Source: Rhizobium sp. Leaf262
Lineage (GTDB): Bacteria > Pseudomonadota > Alphaproteobacteria > Rhizobiales > Rhizobiaceae
Length of the DNA stretch: 64,000 nt
Assembly (NCBI RefSeq): GCF_001422245.1
Contig: NZ_LMMM01000001.1
Span: 575,537-639,536, forward strand
Reading direction: 5' to 3'
Position numbers and translations under genes: made by a program. Shown piece by piece: positions 45,993 through 57,515 of the stretch; position 1 is the first letter of the stretch; every line of letters starts with the position of its first letter. The notes under the pieces are model-generated. The model was given only the letters and a program-made list of their open reading frames with translations. It searched no databases and had not been told where the DNA came from.

Positions 45993-46892
45993 CTATCCTT
46001 GCGGGGCTTTCTCCTTCAGCCATTCCACCAGCTTTAGCGTTGCCACCTTGCGGGTTGAGGAGCCTACCAGCCAGTAACCGCGGTCCGGGGCGTCGAGTGT
46101 GGGCCCGACACCTACCAGAGCGGTGCTTTCCACGAGGTCATCCACCAGTCCCGCCCAGCCCAGTGCCAGGCCTTGTCGTTCCACCGCGGATTGCACCACC
46201 AGCGAATAGGTATTGAAGCTCATGTCGCCGCGTCCCTGTTCAGCGTTTCTGTTCACTCCAATGCTTTTGAAATATTTGGGCCAGTCGAACCATGTCGACG
46301 CCCAGTCGCTTTCCAGATGCACGAGTTTCAGGGTTGCGAGATCTGCTGGCGTTATTGCCTCTGGCGGTCTATCCAGAAAACCGGGCGCGCAGACCGGTCT
46401 TACCTTCTCGGGCAAGAGCAGCGTTGCGTCGTTCCCTGCTTCCTGCCGCGTTCCGAAAATGACGAGAACATCGTCATCGCCCGCATTCTGCCGAAGCGGG
46501 TTCTGGTTGGCCGCAATCTGGATATTGATGTCGGGATATCGGGCACGAAACGCCTGCATGCGTGGAATGAGCCAGAGCGATGAGAAGGCATAGTCCATGT
46601 GCAGGCGCACAGTGGGCCTCTCATACGCTTTGAATTCACTGGCCAATTCATCGATCTCAACGACATGGCGACTGATCAGCGCATGTAGCTTCACGCCTTC
46701 AGGCGTCAATTCCACACCGCGATGTTGCCTCTTCAACAGGCGCACCCCAAGCTCATCCTCAAGACGCCGTAGCTGATAGCTGACGGCAGGTTGGGTAAGG
46801 ACAAGCTCCTGCGCGGCTGCGGTAAGACTGCCGCGCTTGCCGATTTCGTGCAGAATTCGCATCCATCCCAAGGTGATCGGTCGTTCAGCCAT
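45993..46892 (-). CDS. LysR-family regulator of the choline sulfate locus
   Basis: 299 residues. N-terminal helix-turn-helix (GSLTAAAQELVLTQPAVSYQ) and a substrate domain of the GcvA/BetI-neighbour kind. Divergent from choX-betC, so its target is probably that unit; choline-O-sulfate or choline are likely effectors by context. Confidence 0.86.
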   Translation of the reverse strand: MAERPITLGWMRILHEIGKRGSLTAAAQELVLTQPAVSYQLRRLEDELGVRLLKRQHRGVELTPEGVKLHALISRHVVEIDELASEFKAYERPTVRLHMDYAFSSLWLIPRMQAFRARYPDINIQIAANQNPLRQNAGDDDVLVIFGTRQEAGNDATLLLPEKVRPVCAPGFLDRPPEAITPADLATLKLVHLESDWASTWFDWPKYFKSIGVNRNAEQGRGDMSFNTYSLVVQSAVERQGLALGWAGLVDDLVESTALVGVGPTLDAPDRGYWLVGSSTRKVATLKLVEWLKEKAPQG

Positions 46893-46987
46893 AAAAAATC
46901 CTTTTGTCAGATATCAAAAATTATCCACTTCACGACGCAGATCAATGTGTTGTTGACTAAAAATCTCGAAAATCCTGGAGGACAGCA

Positions 46988-47941
46988 ATGAACCGGAAAT
47001 CTCGTATGGGTCTGAAGACCGCAGGCCTTCTTCTTCTCGTTGCTGCATTTGCCGGTAACGCACAGGCAGCCGATGATGCCGCCTGCAAGACCATCCGTCT
47101 GAGCGATCCAGGCTGGACGGATATTACCGCCACCAACGGCGTCGCGTCGGTCGTGCTGGGCGCGCTGGGCTATGAGCCGGATGTGAAAACACTTTCCGTT
47201 CCCATCGGCTATCAGGCCATGAAGAATGGCGAAATCGATGTATTTCTCGGCAACTGGATGCCTGCCCAGAAGTCTTTTATCGATGATTTGAATTCGGCCA
47301 AGGCCATAGAGGTCATCGGTCAGAATCTGGAAGGCGCGAAATTCACGCTCGCCGTGCCCTCATATATGGCGGAAAAAGGCATCAAGAGTTTTGCCGATCT
47401 GGCAAAGCATGGCGATGAGTTCGACCACAAGATTTACGGTATCGAACCCGGCGCGCCTGCCAACCAGAACATTCAAAAAATCATTGCCGACGAGAAGTTC
47501 GGCCTGAAGGGCTGGGAACTGGTCGAATCCGGTGAGCAGGCCATGCTGTCACAGGTGGACCGGGCAGGAAAATCCAAGAAGGGCGTCGTCTTTCTTGCCT
47601 GGGCACCGCATCCGATGAACGAGAAATTCTCGATCGAATATCTCTCCGGTGGCGATGATTACTTCGGCCCCAACTTCGGTGGTGCGCAGGTTTACACGCT
47701 GGCTCGCACGGGCTGGACGGCGCAATGCCCGAACGCAACGGCGCTCTTCAAGAACCTGAAGTTCGATGTTGCCATGGAAAACAAGCTGATGGGCGAGATT
47801 CTGGACGGACAAAGCGCGACGGACGCTGCGACTGCGTGGCTCAAAGCCAATCCGAAAGCCATCGACACATGGCTGGCGGGTGTCACGACGCTGGATGGCA
47901 AGCCGGGCGATGCTGCGGTAAAAGCTGCCGTCGGCCTCTGA
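46988..47941 (+). CDS. choX: Choline-type ABC transporter substrate-binding protein ChoX-like
   Basis: 317 residues with a signal peptide ending GNAQAADD. Aromatic-box residues of the glycine betaine/choline binders are visible: SDPGWTDI, FLGNWMPAQ, PSYMAEKG and FLAWAPHPMN. No choW or choV permease or ATPase genes follow; instead the next gene is choline sulfatase, so it may bind choline-O-sulfate and use a transporter encoded elsewhere. Confidence 0.88.
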   Translation: MNRKSRMGLKTAGLLLLVAAFAGNAQAADDAACKTIRLSDPGWTDITATNGVASVVLGALGYEPDVKTLSVPIGYQAMKNGEIDVFLGNWMPAQKSFIDDLNSAKAIEVIGQNLEGAKFTLAVPSYMAEKGIKSFADLAKHGDEFDHKIYGIEPGAPANQNIQKIIADEKFGLKGWELVESGEQAMLSQVDRAGKSKKGVVFLAWAPHPMNEKFSIEYLSGGDDYFGPNFGGAQVYTLARTGWTAQCPNATALFKNLKFDVAMENKLMGEILDGQSATDAATAWLKANPKAIDTWLAGVTTLDGKPGDAAVKAAVGL

Positions 47942-47958
47942 TTCCAGGATAAAAATGC

Positions 47959-49467
47959 ATGACGCGTCAGAATATTCTCATCCTCATGGTCGATCAGTTG
48001 AATGGGACGTTTTTCCCCGATGGACCTGCGGATTTTCTGCACGCGCCGCATCTGAAAGCCTTGGCTGAGCGCTCGGTGCGCTTCGCCAACAGCTACACCG
48101 CAAGTCCGCTGTGCGCCCCGGCGCGAGCGTCCTTCATGTCTGGACAACTACCCAGCCGCACGCGGGTCTATGACAATGCTGCGGAATTCGCTTCCGATAT
48201 TCCGACATACGCCCATCATCTGCGCTCGGCTGGATATTACACCGGCCTTTCCGGCAAGATGCATTTCGTCGGTCCCGACCAGCTTCACGGGTTCGAAGAG
48301 CGGCTGACGACAGATATCTACCCTGCCGATTTCGGCTGGACGCCCGACTATACAAAGCCGGGTGAGCGGATCGACTGGTGGTATCACAATCTCGGCTCCG
48401 TCACTGGGGCAGGCGTCGCTGAAATTACCAATCAGATGGAATATGACGACGAGGTTGCCTATCACGCGACCCGCAAGCTCTACGATCTGGCACGCGGGCT
48501 CGATGAGCGGCCATGGTGCCTGACCGTCAGCTTCACCCATCCGCACGATCCTTACGTGGCACGGCAGAAATATTGGGATTTATACGAGGATTGCCCGGCG
48601 CTCGATCCTGATGTTGCGTCGTTGCCTTTCGATGAGCAGGACCCGCATTCGCAGCGTTTGCTGGAAGCCTGCGATCATCGTGCATTCGATATCTCTGCCG
48701 ACCAGGAAAGGCGGGCGCGACAAGGCTATTTCGCCAATATTTCCTATCTCGATGACAAGATCGGCGAAATCCTCGACGTGTTGAAGCGCACGCGAATGGA
48801 CGAAAATACGACCATCCTGTTTCTCTCAGATCACGGCGATATGCTGGGTGAACGCGGACTGTGGTTCAAGATGTGCTTCTTCGAGGGCTCGGCACGCGTG
48901 CCCCTGATGATCTCCACGCCCGGCTGGACCCCGAAACGTATCGATGCACCAGTTTCCACTCTGGATGTGACGCCTACCCTGTGTTCGCTCGCAGGTCTCG
49001 ACATCACGTCGTTGAAGCGTTGGACCGACGGCCAGGATTTGTCGGAGATCGCAAAGAACGCGGTGGAACGTGGCCCGGTGCCGATGGAATATGCGGCGGA
49101 AGGATCGATAGCGCCAATGGTCGCGCTACGCGACGGCCGCTACAAGCTGACGCTCTGCGAGCAGGATCCACCGATGCTGTTCGACGTGGAAACTGACCCT
49201 CGCGAGCTTTGCAATCTTGCAGACGACCCGCACTATGGGGATGTGCTCACGTCGCTGATGAGCGAGATGAACAAACGCTGGAATCTGGCGACCTATGATG
49301 CGTCGGTACGCGAAAGTCAGGCGCGTCGATGGGTGGTCTACAAGGCTCTGCGAAACGGTGCCTATTACCCTTGGGATTACCAGCCGCTTCAAAAAGCATC
49401 AGAACGCTATATGCGAAACCACATGGATCTGAATGTGCTGGAAGAGAACCAGCGCTTCCCGAGATGA
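47959..49467 (+). CDS. betC: Choline sulfatase BetC
   Basis: 502 residues. Sulfatase with the modification motif CAPARASFMSG (Cys becomes formylglycine), and metal and substrate features VDQLNGTFF and LSDHGDMLGERG. It cleaves choline-O-sulfate to choline and sulfate, giving a carbon, sulfur and betaine precursor. No signal peptide, so cytoplasmic. 17 bases after choX. Confidence 0.92.
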   Translation: MTRQNILILMVDQLNGTFFPDGPADFLHAPHLKALAERSVRFANSYTASPLCAPARASFMSGQLPSRTRVYDNAAEFASDIPTYAHHLRSAGYYTGLSGKMHFVGPDQLHGFEERLTTDIYPADFGWTPDYTKPGERIDWWYHNLGSVTGAGVAEITNQMEYDDEVAYHATRKLYDLARGLDERPWCLTVSFTHPHDPYVARQKYWDLYEDCPALDPDVASLPFDEQDPHSQRLLEACDHRAFDISADQERRARQGYFANISYLDDKIGEILDVLKRTRMDENTTILFLSDHGDMLGERGLWFKMCFFEGSARVPLMISTPGWTPKRIDAPVSTLDVTPTLCSLAGLDITSLKRWTDGQDLSEIAKNAVERGPVPMEYAAEGSIAPMVALRDGRYKLTLCEQDPPMLFDVETDPRELCNLADDPHYGDVLTSLMSEMNKRWNLATYDASVRESQARRWVVYKALRNGAYYPWDYQPLQKASERYMRNHMDLNVLEENQRFPR

Positions 49468-49515
49468 AGTAAGCGTAAGGCCCTCCTATCAATCAGGCAG
49501 GTTTGGCTTACCGGT

Positions 49516-49551
49516 GTGAACATGAACGGCTTCAGGGCCGTCCATGTTCAC
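49516..49551. terminator. Hairpin between convergent betC and lyase-like gene
   Basis: GTGAACATG / CATGTTCAC plus an inner ACGGC / GCCGT stem with one mismatch and a 6-base loop, midway between convergent stops. No T run; candidate bidirectional end. Confidence 0.5.
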
Positions 49552-49573
49552 CTGCAATCCACCGATTGACGAT

Positions 49574-51076
49574 CTATTGCTTGGCGGTCGTAAGGCCGTC
49601 GAAGTCTGAATCGAGGCGGGCGAGGGACGATGAAATCCGTTCCCTTTTCTGCTTGATCCACTCACTTTGCTCGTCCAGCTTGCCTTTGGCGACAGAAAGC
49701 ATTCTCTCCATTTCAGCAGGCTGGGGACCGCCAACCGTGGCGCGGTTTCTGACGATGGCCTTGGGATCGAGGGTAGAGCGGAATTCCTCCTCGCTCATGG
49801 GAAGTTTGGCGGGAAATTTGCTGCCATCGACGGCCTGCGTGTAAATCTGGCTTGCTTCGGCGTAAGGGAAGTCAAGCGGTTTGATGTTGTTGGCTTTGGC
49901 GTATTCGACCACATCCGAGGCGAAGTGGTGGCCAACGCGGAAGGGCAGTTTATACTTGCGCATCAACACATCCGCCAATTCCTGGGAGGCGGTCCAATCG
50001 CTGTTGAGCTCTTCCAGCGATCGCTGGGGGTCAACGACGAGAGCACCGAGAATCTTGTTCCAGCCTGCCAGAGCTTTGCGTGCACTGGCCACCATCTCGC
50101 TACTTGCGCCAACGTCCTTGGCGTCGTTCATGCCAGGTGTGATGTTGTGCGCCTGAATGACCGTACCGAGTGCGAGCGTGACCGCAGTCGATGCATCCTG
50201 TCGCGTAGAGTTTAGCAGACCGGGGTTGCGTTTTTGCGGCATGGCGCTTGAAACATAGGTGTTGCCACCCCCCTCTTGCAGCAAAATCCAGGGTCTGGGC
50301 TGAGCATATTGTGTCATGAGGTCTTCGATGAACTGACCCGTATGAAGCGCGATACTTGTGACGATCGCACCGACTTCCACAGGTTCATCGGTCGAAGAGA
50401 TTTGCGAGGCGTCGTAGGCATTGTCGACAATGGCGGCGAAGCCGAGATAATCGGCCATGCGTGTGCGGTTCAAAGGCCAGCTTGTGCCGTTCAACACGGT
50501 CGTCCCCATCGCAGATCGATCAACCCGGGCATAGGTCTCGCGGATGCGCTGTGCATCGCGTTCCAGCCCTGCGGCGTGACCCAGCAGGTAATGGCCGTAA
50601 CTATTTGGCTGCGCGGCGACGCCGTTGGTGTAATTCGGGACGATCGTTTCCACATGCTGGGCGGCGAGCGAGACCAGCGTTGCCGATGTGTCGTTCAGTT
50701 GCCGCGCAAGATCAAGCAGTTCGTCGCGCAATATGGCTGCTCGGAAGGTGGCGTGCATGTCCTGACTGGAGCGCCCGGCGTGCAGCAGGGTGACTTCCGG
50801 ACCAGCTGCGTCTATCAGCAAAGGTTCGAACGTGATGACGGTCGAAGGCCGCTTGGCGCCTGGCGCGTTGCCATTGTCTATGACCGTTTTGATGCCCGCG
50901 GCGATAGACGGAACCAGAGCTTTATCGAGCAGCCCCTCCTGCGAATTGATGATGGTCGTGGCCTTGTTGATCTCGCCAAGCCAAAAGAACTCATCACGAA
51001 CCTGCGGTTTTTCCGCCAGGGCGCTGGTTGCACACATGCAGAAAGCAGCCGCGGCGGCGAGTTGATTGATCTTCAT
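49574..51076 (-). CDS. Secreted argininosuccinate lyase/fumarase-superfamily protein
   Basis: 500 residues. An N-terminal signal peptide (KINQLAAAAAFCMCATSALAE) precedes an all-helical aspartase/fumarase-superfamily fold with the signature SSAMPQKRNPG (about 285). The family helix that contains the catalytic Thr-His in argininosuccinate lyase (YTHLQ...QP) reads PNYTNGVAAQPNSYGHYLLG, so the Thr and QP are kept but His is Asn. Export of an ASL-like enzyme is unusual, and the missing His argues against ordinary argininosuccinate chemistry. Role and substrate unknown. No co-directional neighbour. Confidence 0.82.
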   Translation of the reverse strand: MKINQLAAAAAFCMCATSALAEKPQVRDEFFWLGEINKATTIINSQEGLLDKALVPSIAAGIKTVIDNGNAPGAKRPSTVITFEPLLIDAAGPEVTLLHAGRSSQDMHATFRAAILRDELLDLARQLNDTSATLVSLAAQHVETIVPNYTNGVAAQPNSYGHYLLGHAAGLERDAQRIRETYARVDRSAMGTTVLNGTSWPLNRTRMADYLGFAAIVDNAYDASQISSTDEPVEVGAIVTSIALHTGQFIEDLMTQYAQPRPWILLQEGGGNTYVSSAMPQKRNPGLLNSTRQDASTAVTLALGTVIQAHNITPGMNDAKDVGASSEMVASARKALAGWNKILGALVVDPQRSLEELNSDWTASQELADVLMRKYKLPFRVGHHFASDVVEYAKANNIKPLDFPYAEASQIYTQAVDGSKFPAKLPMSEEEFRSTLDPKAIVRNRATVGGPQPAEMERMLSVAKGKLDEQSEWIKQKRERISSSLARLDSDFDGLTTAKQ

Positions 51077-51389
51077 GAGCCTTCCTTTTCGTCATCTTCA
51101 TAGGACAGAGACGCACGCGAGCTGGCCAGGCGTGCAAGCTACTGCTGATGAACAGCTTAGGAACCCCAGCTTTAAAGAGCAAGGCTGCAACCGGCGAGCT
51201 TTGGATATGAGGGGCTTCTGCGTCTCGCTATGGCAACTCTGAGCACGCGCTTAGTCTTTTCGAGCTATGGAGGCCTGAAAACGCTGCGTCGTTTCTCCCT
51301 TTCCAATCGACGACACCCAGATTGTATCATTTATCCCCAGCCCAGTTTGTTCGAACGCAGCCATATTGGTTGACGAAAAAATTGCTTTC
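51077..51389. other. Intergenic stretch upstream of the nrd control region
   Basis: About 310 bases between the secreted lyase gene and the nrd promoter. It holds TTGACG at 51370-51375, the likely -35 of the nrd promoter with TACTAT (51392-51397) as -10 at 16-base spacing. The rest shows no convincing gene or structured RNA. Confidence 0.6.
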
Positions 51390-51390
51390 T

Positions 51391-51406
51391 ATACTATATA
51401 TGGTGT
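51391..51406. promoter_or_regulatory. NrdR-like box in the nrd promoter
   Basis: ATACTATATATGGTGT matches the NrdR consensus ACACTATATATAGTGT at 14 of 16 positions and overlaps the likely -10. NrdR represses ribonucleotide reductase genes. No clear second box was found at the usual tandem spacing. Confidence 0.6.
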
Positions 51407-51605
51407 TCGAGGTTCTTTCGATTCTTGAGGGTCGAAAGCTAAGACGGGAATACGGTGCGTGATGTCCCTTGGGGCGGATCAAAGCCGAAGCTGCCCCCGC
51501 AACTGTAAGCGGCGAGCATTCTCTCAAACAGCCACTGGGGCCGAAAGGCGTTGGGAAGGCGAGATGGATGTGACGACCCGCGAGCCAGGAGACCTGCCTC
51601 AAACA
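51402..51605 (+). ncRNA. Cobalamin riboswitch upstream of nrdHIEF
   Basis: Ordered conserved blocks: GGGAATACGGTGCG, GCTGCCCCCGCAACTGTAAGCGG, AGCCACTGG, GGGAAGGCG, and the B12 box GAGCCAGGAGACCTGCC (abbreviated here in parts). It begins at the predicted transcript start and ends about 255 bases before the nrdH ATG. Expected to lower this B12-independent reductase when adenosylcobalamin is present. Confidence 0.92.
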
Positions 51606-51860
51606 GAAACGTCCACGGGCGGGGTGTCCGAAGGTCGCGTTTGCGTGCGGGATGACCCAGTGCGTGCCGCTTCCCCTGACCTCCGCATCAACCACTTCGG
51701 GGTGAAGTCAATGCCGCGTCTTTCAGTTCAGTATCCGCGTGAGTAGCCGGCTCTAGAGCCTTTGGCCGATTTCGGCCGTCAACTATCACAAATTTCCCGC
51801 ACGGGCGTTCCCTACGCCTGATCGATGGTGCACGCCTACATACATCTTACGAGGATACTC
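51606..51860 (+). other. nrd leader after the riboswitch
   Basis: 255 bases of leader with two compact dyads, GGCTCTAGAGCC (51749-51760) and GGCCGA-TT-TCGGCC (51764-51777). No T run, so control may act on translation rather than by intrinsic termination. The nrdH site GAGGAT is at the end. Confidence 0.5.
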
Positions 51861-52085
51861 ATGACCGTTACCGTTTACAGCAAGCCAGCCTGCGTCCAAT
51901 GCACAGCAACCACTCGCGCTCTCGACCGCCAGGGCATCGACTACACCATCATCGATGTCTCCGAAGACACGAATGCCTACGATCTGGTTCAGGGACTGGG
52001 CTATCGTCAGGTTCCTGTAGTCGTGGCTGGCGAGACCCATTGGGCGGGCTTTCGTCCAGACATGATCAGCGCGCTCGCTGCCTGA
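51861..52085 (+). CDS. nrdH: Glutaredoxin-like electron donor NrdH
   Basis: 74 residues from ATG 51861, after GAGGAT; the frame is open from 51825. Redox motif CVQC and the conserved WAGFRPDM end. It reduces class Ib ribonucleotide reductase. First gene of nrdHIEF. Confidence 0.95.
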   Translation: MTVTVYSKPACVQCTATTRALDRQGIDYTIIDVSEDTNAYDLVQGLGYRQVPVVVAGETHWAGFRPDMISALAA

Positions 52086-52477
52086 GTTAGACGCGTGGGG
52101 CAGATCGTCTATTTTTCCAGCCGATCGGAAAACACCCATCGCTTCGTCACAAGGCTGGGCATCCCGTCACGGCGAATTCCCATCAGCCTTTGCGAAAGTC
52201 TTCACGTCGAGGCCCCCTATGTCCTGATCCTGCCGACTTACGCATGTGAGGGCGGAAAAGGGGCTGTCTCAAAACAGGTGATCCGCTTCCTCAACGATGC
52301 GGAAAACCGCGCAAACATTCGCGGTGTGATCGCCGCAGGCAACAGCAATTTCGGTGCGACCTACGGGATCGCCGGCAACGTCATCTCGAACAAGTGCCAA
52401 GTGCCGTATCTCTACAGGTTCGAGCTTCTGGGCACTGAGCAAGACGTCGCAAACGTCAAACACGGATTGGAACGATT

Positions 52478-55632
<3,155 letters not shown>

Positions 55633-55644
55633 ATGTGAATGGAC

Positions 55645-55676
55645 GCAGACAATTTGACGCTTGTCTGATTGTCTGC
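55645..55676 (+). terminator. Hairpin after nrdF
   Basis: Perfect 9-base stem GCAGACAAT / ATTGTCTGC with a 14-base loop, 13 bases past the nrdF stop. No T run follows; candidate transcript end. Confidence 0.5.
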
Positions 55677-55824
55677 CTATGCCACGGTTTCGCAATCCGT
55701 GCCCCCGAATCAGCGGTTCAACACGCCTATGGTGTTTCCAGGTGACGTTCACACTTAGAGTACTAGATACGGCTCGCTCACTGGATTATAGGTGTGCAGG
55801 CCAATGCCTGGTGTCGGAGGACGG

Positions 55825-56457
55825 ATGAAAAAGGTCGGGTTGAGGGAAAAAAACAAGGAAGACAAACTGCTTCGCATCAAGGATGCTGCCCTTAGCCTTT
55901 TCCTGTCCAAGGGGTTCGATGATACGACAACACGCGAGATTGCCAGTCATGCCGGTGTCGGCATGGGTACCGTGTTCGTCTATGCCGAGACGAAACGCGA
56001 CCTGCTGTTTCTGATTGTAAACGATGGGCTTGAGGCGTGCATCCTTGAAGCGCGGTCGACCATCCGAGTGGAAAACTCTCTTTTACGCAATCTGCTGATC
56101 ATCTTGCGGCGTCATTACCAGTATTTTGCTGAAAACCCCGTGCTCTCACGGGCTGCGCTACGGGAAATGTATTTTTACCAGTCCGGCAAACAGGCGGAGC
56201 GCTTCAATCGCACCCGGCATGCTCTGCGCCATCTGTTGATCGATCTTATCAGCGACGCAATGGAGCAACGAGCAATTGTATCGCACGAGGCACCCGAGCT
56301 GATCGCTCAAGCGGTGTTTGCTATTTATCAGGTCGATTTGCGAATCTGGCTTTCCGAAGACGATCTGGATATCGATCGTGGTACCGACAGGCTACGCCGC
56401 CAGATCGAAATCGTGCTCACCGGCCTTTCGCCGCAGGCATCCGCTCTTACCCTGTAA
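55825..56457 (+). CDS. TetR-family regulator of the catabolic operon
   Basis: 210 residues from ATG 55825, after GGAGG; the frame is open from 55792. N-terminal helix-turn-helix (TTREIASHAGVGMGTVFVY), then a helical ligand domain. It precedes the catabolic operon in the same direction, and twin palindromes lie between, so it is probably the local repressor with a pathway compound as inducer. Confidence 0.88.
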   Translation: MKKVGLREKNKEDKLLRIKDAALSLFLSKGFDDTTTREIASHAGVGMGTVFVYAETKRDLLFLIVNDGLEACILEARSTIRVENSLLRNLLIILRRHYQYFAENPVLSRAALREMYFYQSGKQAERFNRTRHALRHLLIDLISDAMEQRAIVSHEAPELIAQAVFAIYQVDLRIWLSEDDLDIDRGTDRLRRQIEIVLTGLSPQASALTL

Positions 56458-56479
56458 GCGCCCGCAATCTTTATTTTCA

Positions 56480-56544
56480 AAAATTGAGCATGATCAAATT
56501 GACAGCGTGATCGCGATATGCAATTTTTGATCATGCTCAATTTT
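56480..56544. promoter_or_regulatory. Twin TetR-type operators (19-base inverted repeat)
   Basis: A perfect 19-base inverted repeat (arms 56480-56498 and 56526-56544, spacer 27). Each arm holds its own imperfect dyad, TTGAGCATGATCAA or TTGATCATGCTCAA (TTGA-N6-TCAA), with centres 43 bases apart. This is typical of a dimeric regulator bound twice between a TetR gene and its target. An RNA hairpin is the alternative. Confidence 0.65.
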
Positions 56545-56629
56545 CTGATGGAGGTTGGATGTTGAGCCGCACGGGTGCCATATCCCGTGACATATAGAGG
56601 CGCGAAAGTCGCGCCTTGGGAGGACATCG

Positions 56630-57481
56630 ATGACTGAATTGAACACAACGGCGCCCCGCGACCGTGGCATTGCCATCGCGGTGGCTCCGAATGGCGGTCG
56701 CCGCTTGAAGGCAGATCACCCGGCGCTTCCGATCTCGCCAGACGAACTGGCCGAATGTGCCGTCGCATGTCTCGATGCGGGTGCAAGCATGATCCACGTT
56801 CATGTGCGCGACGATGATGGTCGTCATTCTCTCGACGTGGAGCGTTACCGCGCCGCTATCGCAGCAATCCGGGCTCGCGTGTCCGATCGGCTTATCATTC
56901 AGGTCACGACGGAAGCGCTTGGTCTTTTTAAACCCGCTGAGCAGATCGACCTTGTTCGGGTTCTTCGCCCGGAAGCCTGTTCGATAGCGCTTCGCGAAAT
57001 CGCTCCTGACGCATCCTATGAGGGCGATTTTGCCGATCTGCTGGCCTGGATGCGTCGGGAGCGCATCGTTCCTCAGATCATTCTCTACGACAGCGTCGAT
57101 CTGGAGCGCCTTGAGGATTTGCTGCAGCGTGGAGTCATTCCTGCTGACGACATTCCTGTGCTGTTTGTACTTGGTCGCTACACGACGCATCAGCAATCGA
57201 GCCCGCTCGATCTCTCGGTTTTCACCAGAAGTGCGGCCGTGCCTTTTGCCCATTGGAGCGTCTGCGCGTTTGGACGCGATGAGGCCGCCTGTGCAGTCTC
57301 TGCGGCGCTGATGGGCGGCAATGTACGCCTAGGCTTCGAAAATAACCTTCATCTACCGGATGGGACGACCGCAGCAGACAATGCTGCCCTGATAGCACCT
57401 GTCAGAAACAGCCTGCACCTTCTGGGGCGCAAAATTGAGACAGCCGAAACGCAACGTGCGGCGCTGGAGACGATCTGGTGA
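56630..57481 (+). CDS. Beta-keto acid cleavage enzyme (BKACE, DUF849)
   Basis: 283 residues. TIM barrel with APNGGRRLK, the zinc-type IHVHVRDDDGRHS and the substrate region ALMGGNVRLGFENN. BKACE proteins split beta-keto acids with acetyl-CoA to give acetoacetate (or analogues) and an acyl-CoA. First gene of the operon and probably a late step of the pathway. Exact keto acid unknown. Confidence 0.88.
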   Translation: MTELNTTAPRDRGIAIAVAPNGGRRLKADHPALPISPDELAECAVACLDAGASMIHVHVRDDDGRHSLDVERYRAAIAAIRARVSDRLIIQVTTEALGLFKPAEQIDLVRVLRPEACSIALREIAPDASYEGDFADLLAWMRRERIVPQIILYDSVDLERLEDLLQRGVIPADDIPVLFVLGRYTTHQQSSPLDLSVFTRSAAVPFAHWSVCAFGRDEAACAVSAALMGGNVRLGFENNLHLPDGTTAADNAALIAPVRNSLHLLGRKIETAETQRAALETIW

Positions 57482-57515
57482 TCGGGCCGCTGAAATTGAG
57501 TAATGGAGACGACTG

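Noticed and set aside
55633..55824. Possible tRNA or small RNA between nrdF and the TetR gene
   Set aside because: Only a short hairpin is present; no cloverleaf or conserved tRNA blocks.
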